Positions 8,725-17,270 of a DNA stretch of 64,000 bases are shown here, one piece after another; the stretch's first letter is position 1, and the number at the start of each line of letters is the position of its first letter. Where the stretch lies: assembly GCA_026990035.1 (NCBI GenBank), contig JALSIM010000041.1, positions 186,001 through 250,000 of the forward strand, given 5' to 3'. A program made the position numbers and the translations under genes. The notes beneath the pieces were generated by a model. The model saw only the letters and a list, made by a program, of their open reading frames with translations, was not told the DNA's origin and made no database searches. The stretch is from Alphaproteobacteria bacterium. GTDB lineage: Bacteria; Pseudomonadota; Alphaproteobacteria; Geminicoccales; Geminicoccaceae.

Positions 8725-11046
8725 ATGGCCGAAGGCGGCAAACCGGACACCGGCGGCAGCGCCCGCATCACGGCCGAGGAGGCGCTGCGCCTGCACGCCA
8801 GCGGTCGGCCGGGCAAGATCGAGATCACTCCCACCAAACCGCTCACCACCCAGCGCGACCTTTCCCTCGCCTATTCGCCGGGGGTCGCCTATCCCTGCCT
8901 CGAGATCCGCGACGATCCCAACAAGGCCTACGACTACACCGCCAAGGGCAATCTCGTGGCCGTCGTGTCCAACGGTACGGCGGTGCTGGGCCTCGGCGAT
9001 CTCGGTCCGCTCGGGGCCAAGCCGGTGATGGAGGGCAAGGCGGTCCTCTTCAAGCGTTTCGCCGACATCGACAGCATCGACATCGAGGTCGACACCCGCG
9101 AGGTCGAGGAGTTCGTGGCCTGCGTGCGCCTCCTGGGCCCCAGTTTCGGCGGCATCAATCTCGAGGACATCAAGGCGCCGGAATGCTTCGTCATCGAGCA
9201 GCGTCTGCGGGAGGCGATGGACATCCCGGTGTTCCACGACGATCAGCACGGCACCGCCATCATCGCCGTCGCCGGGCTGATCAACGCCCTCGATCTCACC
9301 GGCCGCAGCCTTTCCGGCATCCGCCTCGTCATCAACGGCGCCGGCTCGGCCGGCATCGCCTGCGCCGAACTCCTCAAGGCCATGGGGGTGCCCCACGACC
9401 AGGTGATCCTCTGCGATACCCGCGGCGTCATCTACCGCGGTCGCGAGGCGGGCATGAACCAGTGGAAGTCGGCCCATGCGGTGGACACCTCCCTGCGCAC
9501 CCTCGAGGAGGCGGTGCGGGGCGCCGACGCCCTGTTCGGCCTCTCCGCCAAGGGCGCCTTCACCGCCGAGATGATCAGATCCATGGCCCGGGATCCGATC
9601 GTCTTCGCGATGGCCAACCCGGATCCCGAGATCACTCCCGAGGAGGCCCAGGCGGCGCGGTCGGACGTGATCGTCGCCACCGGCCGCTCCGACTATCCGA
9701 ACCAGGTCAACAACGTCCTCGGCTTTCCCTACATCTTCCGCGGGGCGCTCGATGTCCGGGCCTCGGCCATCAACGAGGCGATGAAGATCGCCGCCGCCTA
9801 CGCCATCGCGGCCCTGGCCCGCGAGGAGGTGCCGGACGAGGTGACGGCGGCCTATCGGGGCCGCAAGCTGCGGTACGGCAGGGATTATCTCATCCCCACC
9901 CCGTTCGATCCCCGGCTGATCACCCATGTCCCGCCGGCGGTGGCCAAGGCGGCCATGGAAAGCGGCGTGGCGCGGCGGCCGATCGTCGATCTCGAACGCT
10001 ATCGCACCGATCTCCGCTCGCGTCTCGACCCGGCGGCGAGCCGCATGCAGCTCGTCATCGATCGGGTGCGGGCCAACCCGAAGCGGGTGGTGTTCGCCGA
10101 GGGCGAGGAGGCCAAGACCATCAGCGCCGCCCACGCCTGGTACAGCGCCGGCATGGGGCGGCCGGTGCTGATCGGCCGCGAGGACCGGGTGCGGGCGACG
10201 GCCCGGGCGATGGGCCTCAACGATCTGGAGGGGATCGAGATCCACAACGCCCGGCTGTCGGAGCACAACCGGAGCTACGCCGAATTCCTCTACCGGCGGC
10301 AGCAGCGCAACGGGCTGCTGTTCCGCGACTGCCAGCGCCTGGTCAACCAGGACCGCAACGTCTTCAGCGCCTGCATGCTGGCCCACGGCCACGCCGACGC
10401 CATGGTCACCGGGCTCACCCGCAACTACAACACGGTGCTCGAGGAGATCCTCCGGGTCCTCGACCCCAAGCCGGGCCAGCGGGTGTTCGGGCTGACGGTG
10501 ATGGTGGCCCGGGGGCGGACGGTGTTCATCGCCGACACCATGGTCCACGAACTGCCCTCGCCGATCGAGCTCGCCGACATCGCCGTCCAGACCGCGGGCA
10601 TGGCCCGCTCGATGGGGTTCACGCCGCGGGTGGCGCTCCTGTCCTTCGCCACCTTCGGCAACCCGCCGGTCTCCAAGGCGGCGCGGGTCCGCGACGTGGT
10701 CGCCGAACTCGACCGCCGGGCGGTCGATTTCGAGTACGACGGCGAGATGGCGCCCGATGTCGCCCTCGATGCCGAGCTGATGCGCCAGTACTATCCCTTC
10801 TGCCGCCTCTCGGGACCGGCCAACGTGCTGATCATGCCGGCCCTGCACACCGCCCACATCTCCTCGAAGCTGCTCCAGCAGCTCGGCGGCGGGACGGTCA
10901 TCGGTCCGCTCCTGGTCGGTCTCGAACATCCGGTCCAGATCGTGCCGATGAACGCCAGCGTGTCCGACATCCTCAACATCGCCGCGATCGCCGCCCACGA
11001 CGCCCAGGCGGACGAGGCGGCACGGCGGGAGCCGCCCGCCGAATAG
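8725..11046 (+). CDS. maeB: NADP-dependent malic enzyme with phosphotransacetylase-like domain
   Basis: Oxidative decarboxylation of malate to pyruvate with NADP, supplying NADPH and pyruvate during growth on C4 acids, acetate or glycerol. At 773 residues it is the long MaeB form. The N-terminal malic domain has [11 protein letters not shown] and the metal site in the [11 protein letters not shown] segment; the NAD(P)-binding domain has [18 protein letters not shown]; from about residue 430 a phosphate acetyl/butyryltransferase-like domain follows ([13 protein letters not shown], later [11 protein letters not shown]), which in MaeB is allosteric, not catalytic. The start ATG follows AGGGAGGGCGG. 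Confidence 0.97.
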   Translation: MAEGGKPDTGGSARITAEEALRLHASGRPGKIEITPTKPLTTQRDLSLAYSPGVAYPCLEIRDDPNKAYDYTAKGNLVAVVSNGTAVLGLGDLGPLGAKPVMEGKAVLFKRFADIDSIDIEVDTREVEEFVACVRLLGPSFGGINLEDIKAPECFVIEQRLREAMDIPVFHDDQHGTAIIAVAGLINALDLTGRSLSGIRLVINGAGSAGIACAELLKAMGVPHDQVILCDTRGVIYRGREAGMNQWKSAHAVDTSLRTLEEAVRGADALFGLSAKGAFTAEMIRSMARDPIVFAMANPDPEITPEEAQAARSDVIVATGRSDYPNQVNNVLGFPYIFRGALDVRASAINEAMKIAAAYAIAALAREEVPDEVTAAYRGRKLRYGRDYLIPTPFDPRLITHVPPAVAKAAMESGVARRPIVDLERYRTDLRSRLDPAASRMQLVIDRVRANPKRVVFAEGEEAKTISAAHAWYSAGMGRPVLIGREDRVRATARAMGLNDLEGIEIHNARLSEHNRSYAEFLYRRQQRNGLLFRDCQRLVNQDRNVFSACMLAHGHADAMVTGLTRNYNTVLEEILRVLDPKPGQRVFGLTVMVARGRTVFIADTMVHELPSPIELADIAVQTAGMARSMGFTPRVALLSFATFGNPPVSKAARVRDVVAELDRRAVDFEYDGEMAPDVALDAELMRQYYPFCRLSGPANVLIMPALHTAHISSKLLQQLGGGTVIGPLLVGLEHPVQIVPMNASVSDILNIAAIAAHDAQADEAARREPPAE

Positions 11047-11221
11047 CCGGTCGCGGCCCCGCCGGCGGCGCGGAACAATCCCCCCTCCTCGCCGTCCATG
11101 AAGCGCGGGATCGGACCTGCCGCGCCCCGTTCCGGGCATCCTCCGGGGTGATCACAGTTCGGCGAGAAGCTCGGAGCCGGTCTTCCGTAACCCGCAACAA
11201 GATCTACAAGTCGGACGGGTG

Positions 11222-13669
11222 ATGTTGGAAACGACAGGTAGGGAGGGGACCGACGGCGCGGTCGGCGCGGAGCCCCCGTCGGCGGTGGCCGGACGGGGCG
11301 GGAGCGCCGGGCGTCGAGGGTGCCGCATCGAGGCGGAGGCGGATGTCCCGGCCGCCTCGGAAAGCCCGGACGCGGGTGTCGTTCCTCCCCCGACGGAACG
11401 CCCGCAGGAAACGGCCGAAGATCCGAATCATCCGGATACCGAACGGTACATGCTCCCGTCCACCGTCAGCGGCGCCATCGAGATTCCCCGTCAGCGCCTT
11501 CGCCCGCTGCTGGACGCCCGGCTGCTGCGCGCCCGCCTGCGACGGATGATCCGCGCCCGCCGCCGCGGGGCTCCGCGGCGGCGGGCGAAGGCGGTCGCGA
11601 CCCCGGGGGGAGGGCGGCGGCTGCTGTTCGCCTCGCTGGTGCTCGCCACCTTCGCCTGGATGGTGGCGACCTTCGTCCATCTGCTCGCCGGCGACGGTCT
11701 GACCCTGCTCGAGTTCCTGCACATCGGCGTCTTCGCCCTGCTCGCCCTGTGGCTGGCGCAGTCCTTCTGGACCCTGGCGGCGGGTTTCCTCCTCCTGTGG
11801 CGGCGCGGGAGGCGGCCGCCGCCACCGCACGGCGGCGGGCGCGCGGCGGGGCCGCGGGTGGCCCTGGTGATGCCGATCTACAACGAGGACACCGAGCGGG
11901 TGTTCGCCGGCGTCGCCGCCGTCTGGCGGCAGCTCGCCGCGAATCCGGTATTCGCCCGCTGTGATTTCTTCGTCCTCAGCGACACCACCTCGACCGACCT
12001 CTGGCTGCGCGAAGTCGACGCCTGGCAGCGCCTGCGGCGGAGCCTGCCCGGAGGCGGGCGCATCTTCTACCGCCGCCGGCTCGACAACCGCGGCCGCAAG
12101 ACGGGCAACATCGAGGATTTCCTCGGTCGCTGGGGCCGGGCCTACGCCTATTTCCTGGTCCTCGACGCGGACAGTCTGATGAGCGCGGACACCGTCGCCG
12201 CGCTGGTCGCGCGGATGGATGCGGACCCCGCCCTCGGCCTCGTCCAGGTGCCGCCGAAGCTGGTTCGCGGCCGGACCCTGTTCGCGCGGATTCTCCAGTT
12301 CGCGGGCGAGCTCTACGGCCCGCTGGCGGCCGCCGGCACCGCCTTCTGGGCGATGGATGCCGGCAACTACTGGGGACACAATGCGATCATCCGCACCCGT
12401 GCCTTCACCGCCCATTGCGGTCTGCCGGAACTGCCGGGACGGGCGCCCCTGGGCGGCCCCATCCTGAGCCACGATTTCGTCGAGGCGGCGCTGATGCGGC
12501 GGGCCGGCTACGCGGTGCGCATCGCCTGGGATCTCGAGGGTTCCTACGAGGAGCCGCCACCGACCCTCGAACAGTTCCTGCGCCGGGACCGGCGCTGGTG
12601 CCAGGGCAACCTCCAGCATGCCCGGATCCTCCTGTCGCGCGGCCTCCATCCGGTCAGCCGGCTGCATCTGGCGATCGGCGTGATGTCCTATCTGACCTCA
12701 CCGCTGTGGCTGCTGTTCCTCCTCCTGGCCATCATCCGCGCCTGGCCGCTGCCCCCCCTTGTCGATCCCGCCGGGGGTGGGGCGGGGGCGATCCTCGCCG
12801 GCATGCTGCCGGGCTCGGCGGAATCCCTCGCCCTGCTGCTGGTCACCTTCCTGCTCCTGCTGGCGCCCAAGCTGCTCGGTCTCTGTCTCGCCCTCGGGGA
12901 CCGCCGGCGACGCCGGGCGCTGGGGGGCGGTCCGCGATTGTTCGCCGGCTTCCTCCTCGAGAATCTGTTCGCGGCCCTGCTGGCCCCGGTGACGATGCTG
13001 TTCCACAGCCTGTTCGTCACCGCCATCCTCGGCGGCGCCGCCGTCGACTGGAGCCCCCAGCGCCGGGCGGTGTCGCCCGGAACCGCGATCGCGCTGCGCC
13101 GGCTGTTCACCCCGCCGAGCCTGCTCGGCGCCGGCCTCCTGCTGCTGGCCTTCCTGCTCGATCCCGCGCTCGCGGTGTGGCTGTCGCCGGTACTGCTGGG
13201 CCTCGCGCTCGCCCTGCCCCTCGCCCGGCTCACCGCCAGCGAGCGGCTGGGCGACCGGCTGCGCCGGTGCGGCCTCCTCCTGATCGCCGAGGAAACGGCA
13301 CCGTCACCCGTGGTCCGGGAGGTCGAGCAGCTCGCCGACGGCCGCCCGGCGGGCGCGGCGCCGGAGGATCTGTTCGCCCGGACCCTGATGGAGCCGGCGC
13401 GGCTCGCCCTGCATCTCGGTCTGCTGGCGATCGGCGGCCGGGCGCGGCGGTGCGATCGCGAGCGGCTCCGGGCGGTGACCGGCAAGCTCGCCCGGCTCGG
13501 GCCGCTGGGTCTCGATCAGGAGGAACGGCGGCTGGTACTCGAAAGGCCCTCGCTGCTCGCCCGTCTGCACGGCGTTCTGCGGTCGCCCTGGTTTCCCCCC
13601 GCCGCGACGGGCGAGGTGGGTGCTCCGGAGGTGGAGCGGCGATCGCTCCACCCGCTGCCGGCGGGCTGA
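11222..13669 (+). CDS. opgH: Periplasmic glucan glucosyltransferase OpgH/MdoH
   Basis: Inner-membrane GT2 enzyme that polymerises beta-1,2-glucose from UDP-glucose for osmoregulated periplasmic glucans. The 815 residues contain two N-terminal membrane segments (about 130-185), a cytosolic catalytic domain with VALVMPIYNED, FLVLDADSLM (DxD), GPILSHDFVEA and RRDRRWCQGN, the GT2 processive signature, then a block of C-terminal membrane helices. The first about 75 residues are low-complexity and the start is uncertain; ATG at 11222 is used, with GTG at 11219 and ATG at 11452 as alternatives. Its usual partner opgG is not adjacent. Confidence 0.92.
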   Translation: MLETTGREGTDGAVGAEPPSAVAGRGGSAGRRGCRIEAEADVPAASESPDAGVVPPPTERPQETAEDPNHPDTERYMLPSTVSGAIEIPRQRLRPLLDARLLRARLRRMIRARRRGAPRRRAKAVATPGGGRRLLFASLVLATFAWMVATFVHLLAGDGLTLLEFLHIGVFALLALWLAQSFWTLAAGFLLLWRRGRRPPPPHGGGRAAGPRVALVMPIYNEDTERVFAGVAAVWRQLAANPVFARCDFFVLSDTTSTDLWLREVDAWQRLRRSLPGGGRIFYRRRLDNRGRKTGNIEDFLGRWGRAYAYFLVLDADSLMSADTVAALVARMDADPALGLVQVPPKLVRGRTLFARILQFAGELYGPLAAAGTAFWAMDAGNYWGHNAIIRTRAFTAHCGLPELPGRAPLGGPILSHDFVEAALMRRAGYAVRIAWDLEGSYEEPPPTLEQFLRRDRRWCQGNLQHARILLSRGLHPVSRLHLAIGVMSYLTSPLWLLFLLLAIIRAWPLPPLVDPAGGGAGAILAGMLPGSAESLALLLVTFLLLLAPKLLGLCLALGDRRRRRALGGGPRLFAGFLLENLFAALLAPVTMLFHSLFVTAILGGAAVDWSPQRRAVSPGTAIALRRLFTPPSLLGAGLLLLAFLLDPALAVWLSPVLLGLALALPLARLTASERLGDRLRRCGLLLIAEETAPSPVVREVEQLADGRPAGAAPEDLFARTLMEPARLALHLGLLAIGGRARRCDRERLRAVTGKLARLGPLGLDQEERRLVLERPSLLARLHGVLRSPWFPPAATGEVGAPEVERRSLHPLPAG

Positions 13670-13673
13670 ACCG

Positions 13674-14390
13674 TCACGAACGGCCGGGGGAACGCAGCGT
13701 CGCCGCACTCTGGCCGAAAAGATGCCTGCGCGCCTCCGCATCGACGGTCGCCCCCTTGCGGCCGATCTTCTCCCGCCAGGCATAGGCGCGCACCGTCGCC
13801 GGCCGGTCGGCGATGGCGCGGAACCATCGGGCGAGACGGGGAAAGGCTTCGAGATCCTGGTTCTGGCGGGCGTGGGAAACGATCCAGGGATAGCAGGCCA
13901 TGTCGGCGATGCTGTAGGCCTCGCCGGCGAGGAAGGGGACCTTCTCCAGCCGGCGGTCGAGAACCGCGTAGAGCCGCCCGACCTCGTCCACGTATCGCTT
14001 CTCCGCGTACGGACAGGGCTCGGGGGCGTAGTGCAGGAAATGGTGCGCCTGACCGGCCATGGGCCCGAGACCACCCACCTGCCAGAACAGCCACTCCAGG
14101 GTGCGGACCCGTTCCCGGCCTCCGGAGGGCAGGAACCGACCCGTCTTTTCCGCCAGATAGACGAGGATCGCACCGGATTCGAAGACCGAAAGCGGCGGCC
14201 CGCCGTCGGCCGGCTCGTGGTCGACGATCGCCGGGATCCGGTTGTTGGGCGCGATCTCCAGAAAGGCGGGAGCGAACTGGGCCCCCCGTCCGATGTCCAC
14301 CGGCTCGATCCGGTAGGGAAGTCCGGCTTCCTCCAGGAACAGGGTGATCTTGTGGCCGTTGGGAGTCGGCCAGTAGTAGAGATCGATCAT
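13674..14390 (-). CDS. yfcG: Glutathione S-transferase, YfcG/YghU-like
   Basis: 238-residue GST of the nu class, whose studied members have glutathione-dependent disulfide-bond reductase activity. The thioredoxin-like half starts IDLYYWPTPNGHKITLFLEE, the hallmark of this group, with NNRIPAIVDHE (cis-Pro) and VFESGAILVYLAEKTG for glutathione binding; the helical half has the family SIADMACYPW motif and ends normally. Start at ATG 14390. Its 3-prime end is 4 bases from opgH, which converges on it. Confidence 0.9.
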   Translation of the reverse strand: MIDLYYWPTPNGHKITLFLEEAGLPYRIEPVDIGRGAQFAPAFLEIAPNNRIPAIVDHEPADGGPPLSVFESGAILVYLAEKTGRFLPSGGRERVRTLEWLFWQVGGLGPMAGQAHHFLHYAPEPCPYAEKRYVDEVGRLYAVLDRRLEKVPFLAGEAYSIADMACYPWIVSHARQNQDLEAFPRLARWFRAIADRPATVRAYAWREKIGRKGATVDAEARRHLFGQSAATLRSPGRS

Positions 14391-14476
14391 CGGGCGCCTC
14401 CTTCGCGCGTCGCCGGGAACCCGCTCGCGCCCCCGGCTCATGCCGGGTCCGGCGGCGGGATGCAACCTTCCGGGCG

Positions 14477-15160
14477 TCAGGCGGTGGCGGGAAGGCTGAT
14501 GACGATCAGGGTGCCCCGGCCGCTGCCGGCGGGGCCGAGACGGGCGCGGCCGTCGAGGTAGCGGAGCGCCTCGGCGACGAGACGCAGTCCGAGACCGCTC
14601 CGCATCGGCGCAGCCTCGGGATCGGCGAGCAGCGCCGCCACCGCCGTCGCCCTCTCCCGGCTCATTCCGGGGCCGTCGTCGCGGATCCGGAACTCCAGCC
14701 GCCGCCGCAGCCGGCGGATCTCCACCGTCACCGTGGCCTCCGGCCGATCGTGATGGAGAACCGCGTTCTCGAGGATGTTGCGCAGGACGATGCCGAGGGC
14801 CGCGGCGTCGACGAGGACGGTGTCCACCCGGCAGTCGAGGACCAGCCGGAAGCCCGCGGGTTTCGGAATGTCCTCCCAGATTCCGGTGACGAAGGGTTCG
14901 AGGAAGATCCGCTCCCGCTCCCGGCGATCTTCCGCGAGCCGGCACCATGAAAGAAGATCGTCCACCAGACTGCGCGCCCGGCGGGCCTGGGAGACGAGGC
15001 TCAGGAGCTGTTCCCCGTCGCGGCCGGAATCCCGCTGCGCCTCGATGGCGAGACGCTCGAGACGCCGCAGCGGCGCCTTGAGATCGTGCGCCACCAGCGG
15101 CACGAACATCTCGAGCCGGCCTCGCGACGAACGCGAAGACCGTCTCGAACCTCGCGGCAT
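14477..15160 (-). CDS. Sensorless histidine kinase
   Basis: Minimal histidine kinase of about 227 residues. A HisKA dimerisation segment carries the phospho-acceptor His in LVAHDLKAPLRRLE. The HATPase domain has an N-box (RNILENAVLHHD), G1 (RIRDDGPGMS) and G2 (SGLGLRLV), ending GRGTLIVISLPA. There is no transmembrane, PAS, GAF or receiver domain and no response regulator gene beside it. The frame extends to a TTG at 15214, but ATG 15160 or ATG 15109 are more credible starts. It could receive signals from a separate sensor or act in a phosphorelay. Confidence 0.75.
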   Translation of the reverse strand: MPRGSRRSSRSSRGRLEMFVPLVAHDLKAPLRRLERLAIEAQRDSGRDGEQLLSLVSQARRARSLVDDLLSWCRLAEDRRERERIFLEPFVTGIWEDIPKPAGFRLVLDCRVDTVLVDAAALGIVLRNILENAVLHHDRPEATVTVEIRRLRRRLEFRIRDDGPGMSRERATAVAALLADPEAAPMRSGLGLRLVAEALRYLDGRARLGPAGSGRGTLIVISLPATA

Positions 15161-15207
15161 CAGGGCGTGGGCCAATTCCGTGGTCCCCGGCGGTCCGATC
15201 TCGGGCC

Positions 15208-15232
15208 CCGGCAATTCACGGGAAATTGCCGG
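15208..15232. promoter_or_regulatory. Perfect 9-bp inverted repeat, candidate operator
   Basis: Arms CCGGCAATT (15208-15216) and AATTGCCGG (15224-15232) around a 7-base centre, lying between the divergent histidine kinase and aldo/keto reductase genes. AT-rich half-site ends in such a GC-rich genome suggest a dimeric regulator site. No T-run follows, so a terminator is unlikely. The regulator is unknown. Confidence 0.45.
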
Positions 15233-15443
15233 AGAGGCTTTTCAACCTGAGGTGTATATATCATAGGATGCCACCCGTGCAAAGCCGCTGTTCGAGCTTC
15301 GTTCGGAGAGGGAATCGCGGCAGCTCAACGGCTTGTTTGCGAAGTCCCGCGGCTTTCCGCCCGTCGCCGCAGGGCCCGGCTTGGCCTCGCGCCGCGCCCG
15401 TGCTTGAAGGGTGGTGGCGAATCGCGAACGGAGGGAGGCGAAG

Positions 15444-16472
15444 ATGGATCCCGGCGATCGGCGATCTCTCGGGCGGACCGGCCTGCCGGTTCCCACGCTG
15501 GGCTTCGGCTGCGCGCCGCTCGGCAACATGTACGCCGAGTTCGACGACGAACAGGCGCGAGCGACGGTCCGGACCGCCTTCGATCTCGGCCTGCGACTGT
15601 TCGACACCGCCCCCCTCTACGGTCACGGCCTCGCCGAGCATCGCCTCGGCGAGGCGCTGCGCTGGCAGCCCCGGGACAGCTATCTGCTATCCACCAAGGT
15701 CGGCCGCCTGCTTCGACCGCGGGATCCGGCGACCGTGGACGGCGGTCTCTTCAAGCGGGTGCTGCCCTTCGAGGGCGTCTACGACTATTCCTACGACGGG
15801 GTGATGCGGTCCTTCGAGGACAGCCTGCAGCGCCTCGGCACCTGGCGGGTGGACATCCTCCTCGTCCACGATGTCGACGTCTGGACCCACGGCAGCGAAG
15901 AAGCCCGCCGGCAGCGCTTCCGGGAGGTGATGGAGGGCGGCTACCGCGCCCTCCTCGAACTGCGCGAAGCCGGCGTGATTCGTGCCATCGGCGCCGGCGT
16001 CAACGAGGTCGAGGCCTGCGAGGCCTTCGCCCGGGCCGGCGATTTCGACTGCTTCCTCCTCGCCGGCCGCTACACCCTGCTCGAACAGGGCGCTCTCGAC
16101 AGCCTGCTGCCGCTGTGCGCGGAGAAGGGGATCTCGCTGCTGATCGGCGGTCCCTACAACACCGGCATTCTGGCCACCGGCGCCCGGCCCGACGCCTGGT
16201 ACAACTACGCCCCGGCGCCGCCCGAGATCCGCGACCGGGTACGCCGCATCGAAACGGTCTGCGCCGAGTTCGACGTCCCCCTGCCGGCGGCGGCGTTGCA
16301 GTTCCCCCTCGGCCATCCGAATGTCGCGTCGGTGGTTCCCGGAGGGCGAACGCCGGAGGAGGTGCGCCGCAACCGCGCCCTCTTTTCGACCCCGATCCCC
16401 GCCCCCTTCTGGCAGGCCCTCAAGGATCGCGGGCTGCTGCGCGGAGATGCGCCGGTTCCGGCCGGTGGGTGA
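15444..16472 (+). CDS. Aldo/keto reductase, D-threo-aldose 1-dehydrogenase type
   Basis: TIM-barrel NAD(P)-dependent oxidoreductase of 342 residues. The barrel start LGRTGLPVPTLGFGCAPLGNMY and FDTAPLYGHGLAEHRLG (catalytic Asp and Tyr) are AKR hallmarks, the catalytic Lys is in LLSTKVGRLL and the His in LLVHDVD. NVASVVPGGRTPEEV is the cofactor-binding end. The GCAPLGNMY/SYDGVMRSFEDSL pattern is that of the group oxidising L-fucose, D-threo-aldoses or pyridoxal. Start at ATG 15444 with GGAGGGAGG seven bases upstream. It may form a catabolic neighbourhood with the convergent FAA hydrolase. Confidence 0.88.
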   Translation: MDPGDRRSLGRTGLPVPTLGFGCAPLGNMYAEFDDEQARATVRTAFDLGLRLFDTAPLYGHGLAEHRLGEALRWQPRDSYLLSTKVGRLLRPRDPATVDGGLFKRVLPFEGVYDYSYDGVMRSFEDSLQRLGTWRVDILLVHDVDVWTHGSEEARRQRFREVMEGGYRALLELREAGVIRAIGAGVNEVEACEAFARAGDFDCFLLAGRYTLLEQGALDSLLPLCAEKGISLLIGGPYNTGILATGARPDAWYNYAPAPPEIRDRVRRIETVCAEFDVPLPAAALQFPLGHPNVASVVPGGRTPEEVRRNRALFSTPIPAPFWQALKDRGLLRGDAPVPAGG

Positions 16473-16480
16473 CGGAGACG

Positions 16481-17182
16481 CTAGCCTTCCCCGCCGGCGA
16501 GGATCCGGATCGTACAGGATCCGACCCCCTCGATCCGGGCCGTCACCCGATCGCCCGGCGCCAGCGGTCCGACCCCGGCCGGAGTGCCGGTGAAGACGAG
16601 ATCGCCGGGCGCGATCCGTACCGCCCGGGAAAGAAGGGCGACGATTTCGGGCACCCTCCAGATCATGTCGGCGAGGTCCTGATCCTGGCGGACCTCGCCG
16701 TCCACGGCGAGGGTGATCCGCCCCCGGGACGGATGGCCGATCTCCTTTGCCGTGCGGATCGGTCCGACCGGAGCGGAGCGGTCGAACGCCTTGGCCCAGT
16801 CCCAGGGCCGCCCCTTCGCGCGCAGCGCCCGCTGCAGATCGCGGCGGGTGAGATCGATGCCCGCGGCATAGCCGAACACATGCTCGAGGGCCCGCTCCTC
16901 CGGGATCGCGAAACCGCCGTGGCCGATCGCCACCACGAGTTCGGCCTCGTGGTGGAGGGCCCGGGTCAGGGGCGGATAGGGGATCTCGGCGCCGTCCTCG
17001 ACCACCGCGTCGCGCGGCTTGGTGAAGAAGAAGGGCGGCTCGCGGTCGGGATCGCCCCCCATCTCCCGGGCGTGGGCGGCATAGTTCCGCCCGACGCAGA
17101 AGATGCGGCGGACCGGAAAACGGACCTCGCTGCCGGCGATGGGGAGGGCGATCACCGGTGGCGGCGGAAAGGCGTAGCGCAT
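16481..17182 (-). CDS. Fumarylacetoacetate hydrolase-family protein (fumarylpyruvate hydrolase-like)
   Basis: 233-residue single-domain FAH hydrolase. The substrate and metal region includes IFCVGRNYAAHAREMG, FFFTKPRDAVV, HHEAELVVAIG (Glu ligands), and FGYAAGIDLTRRDLQ; the end GDLVFTGTPAGVGPLAPGD is the FAH signature. Small members of this type cleave C-C bonds in fumarylpyruvate, acylpyruvates or oxaloacetate. No gentisate or maleylpyruvate genes adjoin, so acylpyruvase or oxaloacetate activity is as likely as an aromatic pathway role. Confidence 0.88.
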   Translation of the reverse strand: MRYAFPPPPVIALPIAGSEVRFPVRRIFCVGRNYAAHAREMGGDPDREPPFFFTKPRDAVVEDGAEIPYPPLTRALHHEAELVVAIGHGGFAIPEERALEHVFGYAAGIDLTRRDLQRALRAKGRPWDWAKAFDRSAPVGPIRTAKEIGHPSRGRITLAVDGEVRQDQDLADMIWRVPEIVALLSRAVRIAPGDLVFTGTPAGVGPLAPGDRVTARIEGVGSCTIRILAGGEG

Positions 17183-17270
17183 GGCGGCATCTCCCGGGAA
17201 ACATCCGCGTCCGACCCTACCCCCCGTCGCCGCCGCTGACGAGAGCGGCGGGGCCGGAGCCGAGCGCCGG

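Noticed and set aside
8674-11139. 821-codon minus-strand open frame opposite maeB
   Set aside because: Composition is low-complexity (Asp/His/Gly/Arg rich) with no recognisable motif, while the plus strand encodes complete MaeB; a GC-content artefact.
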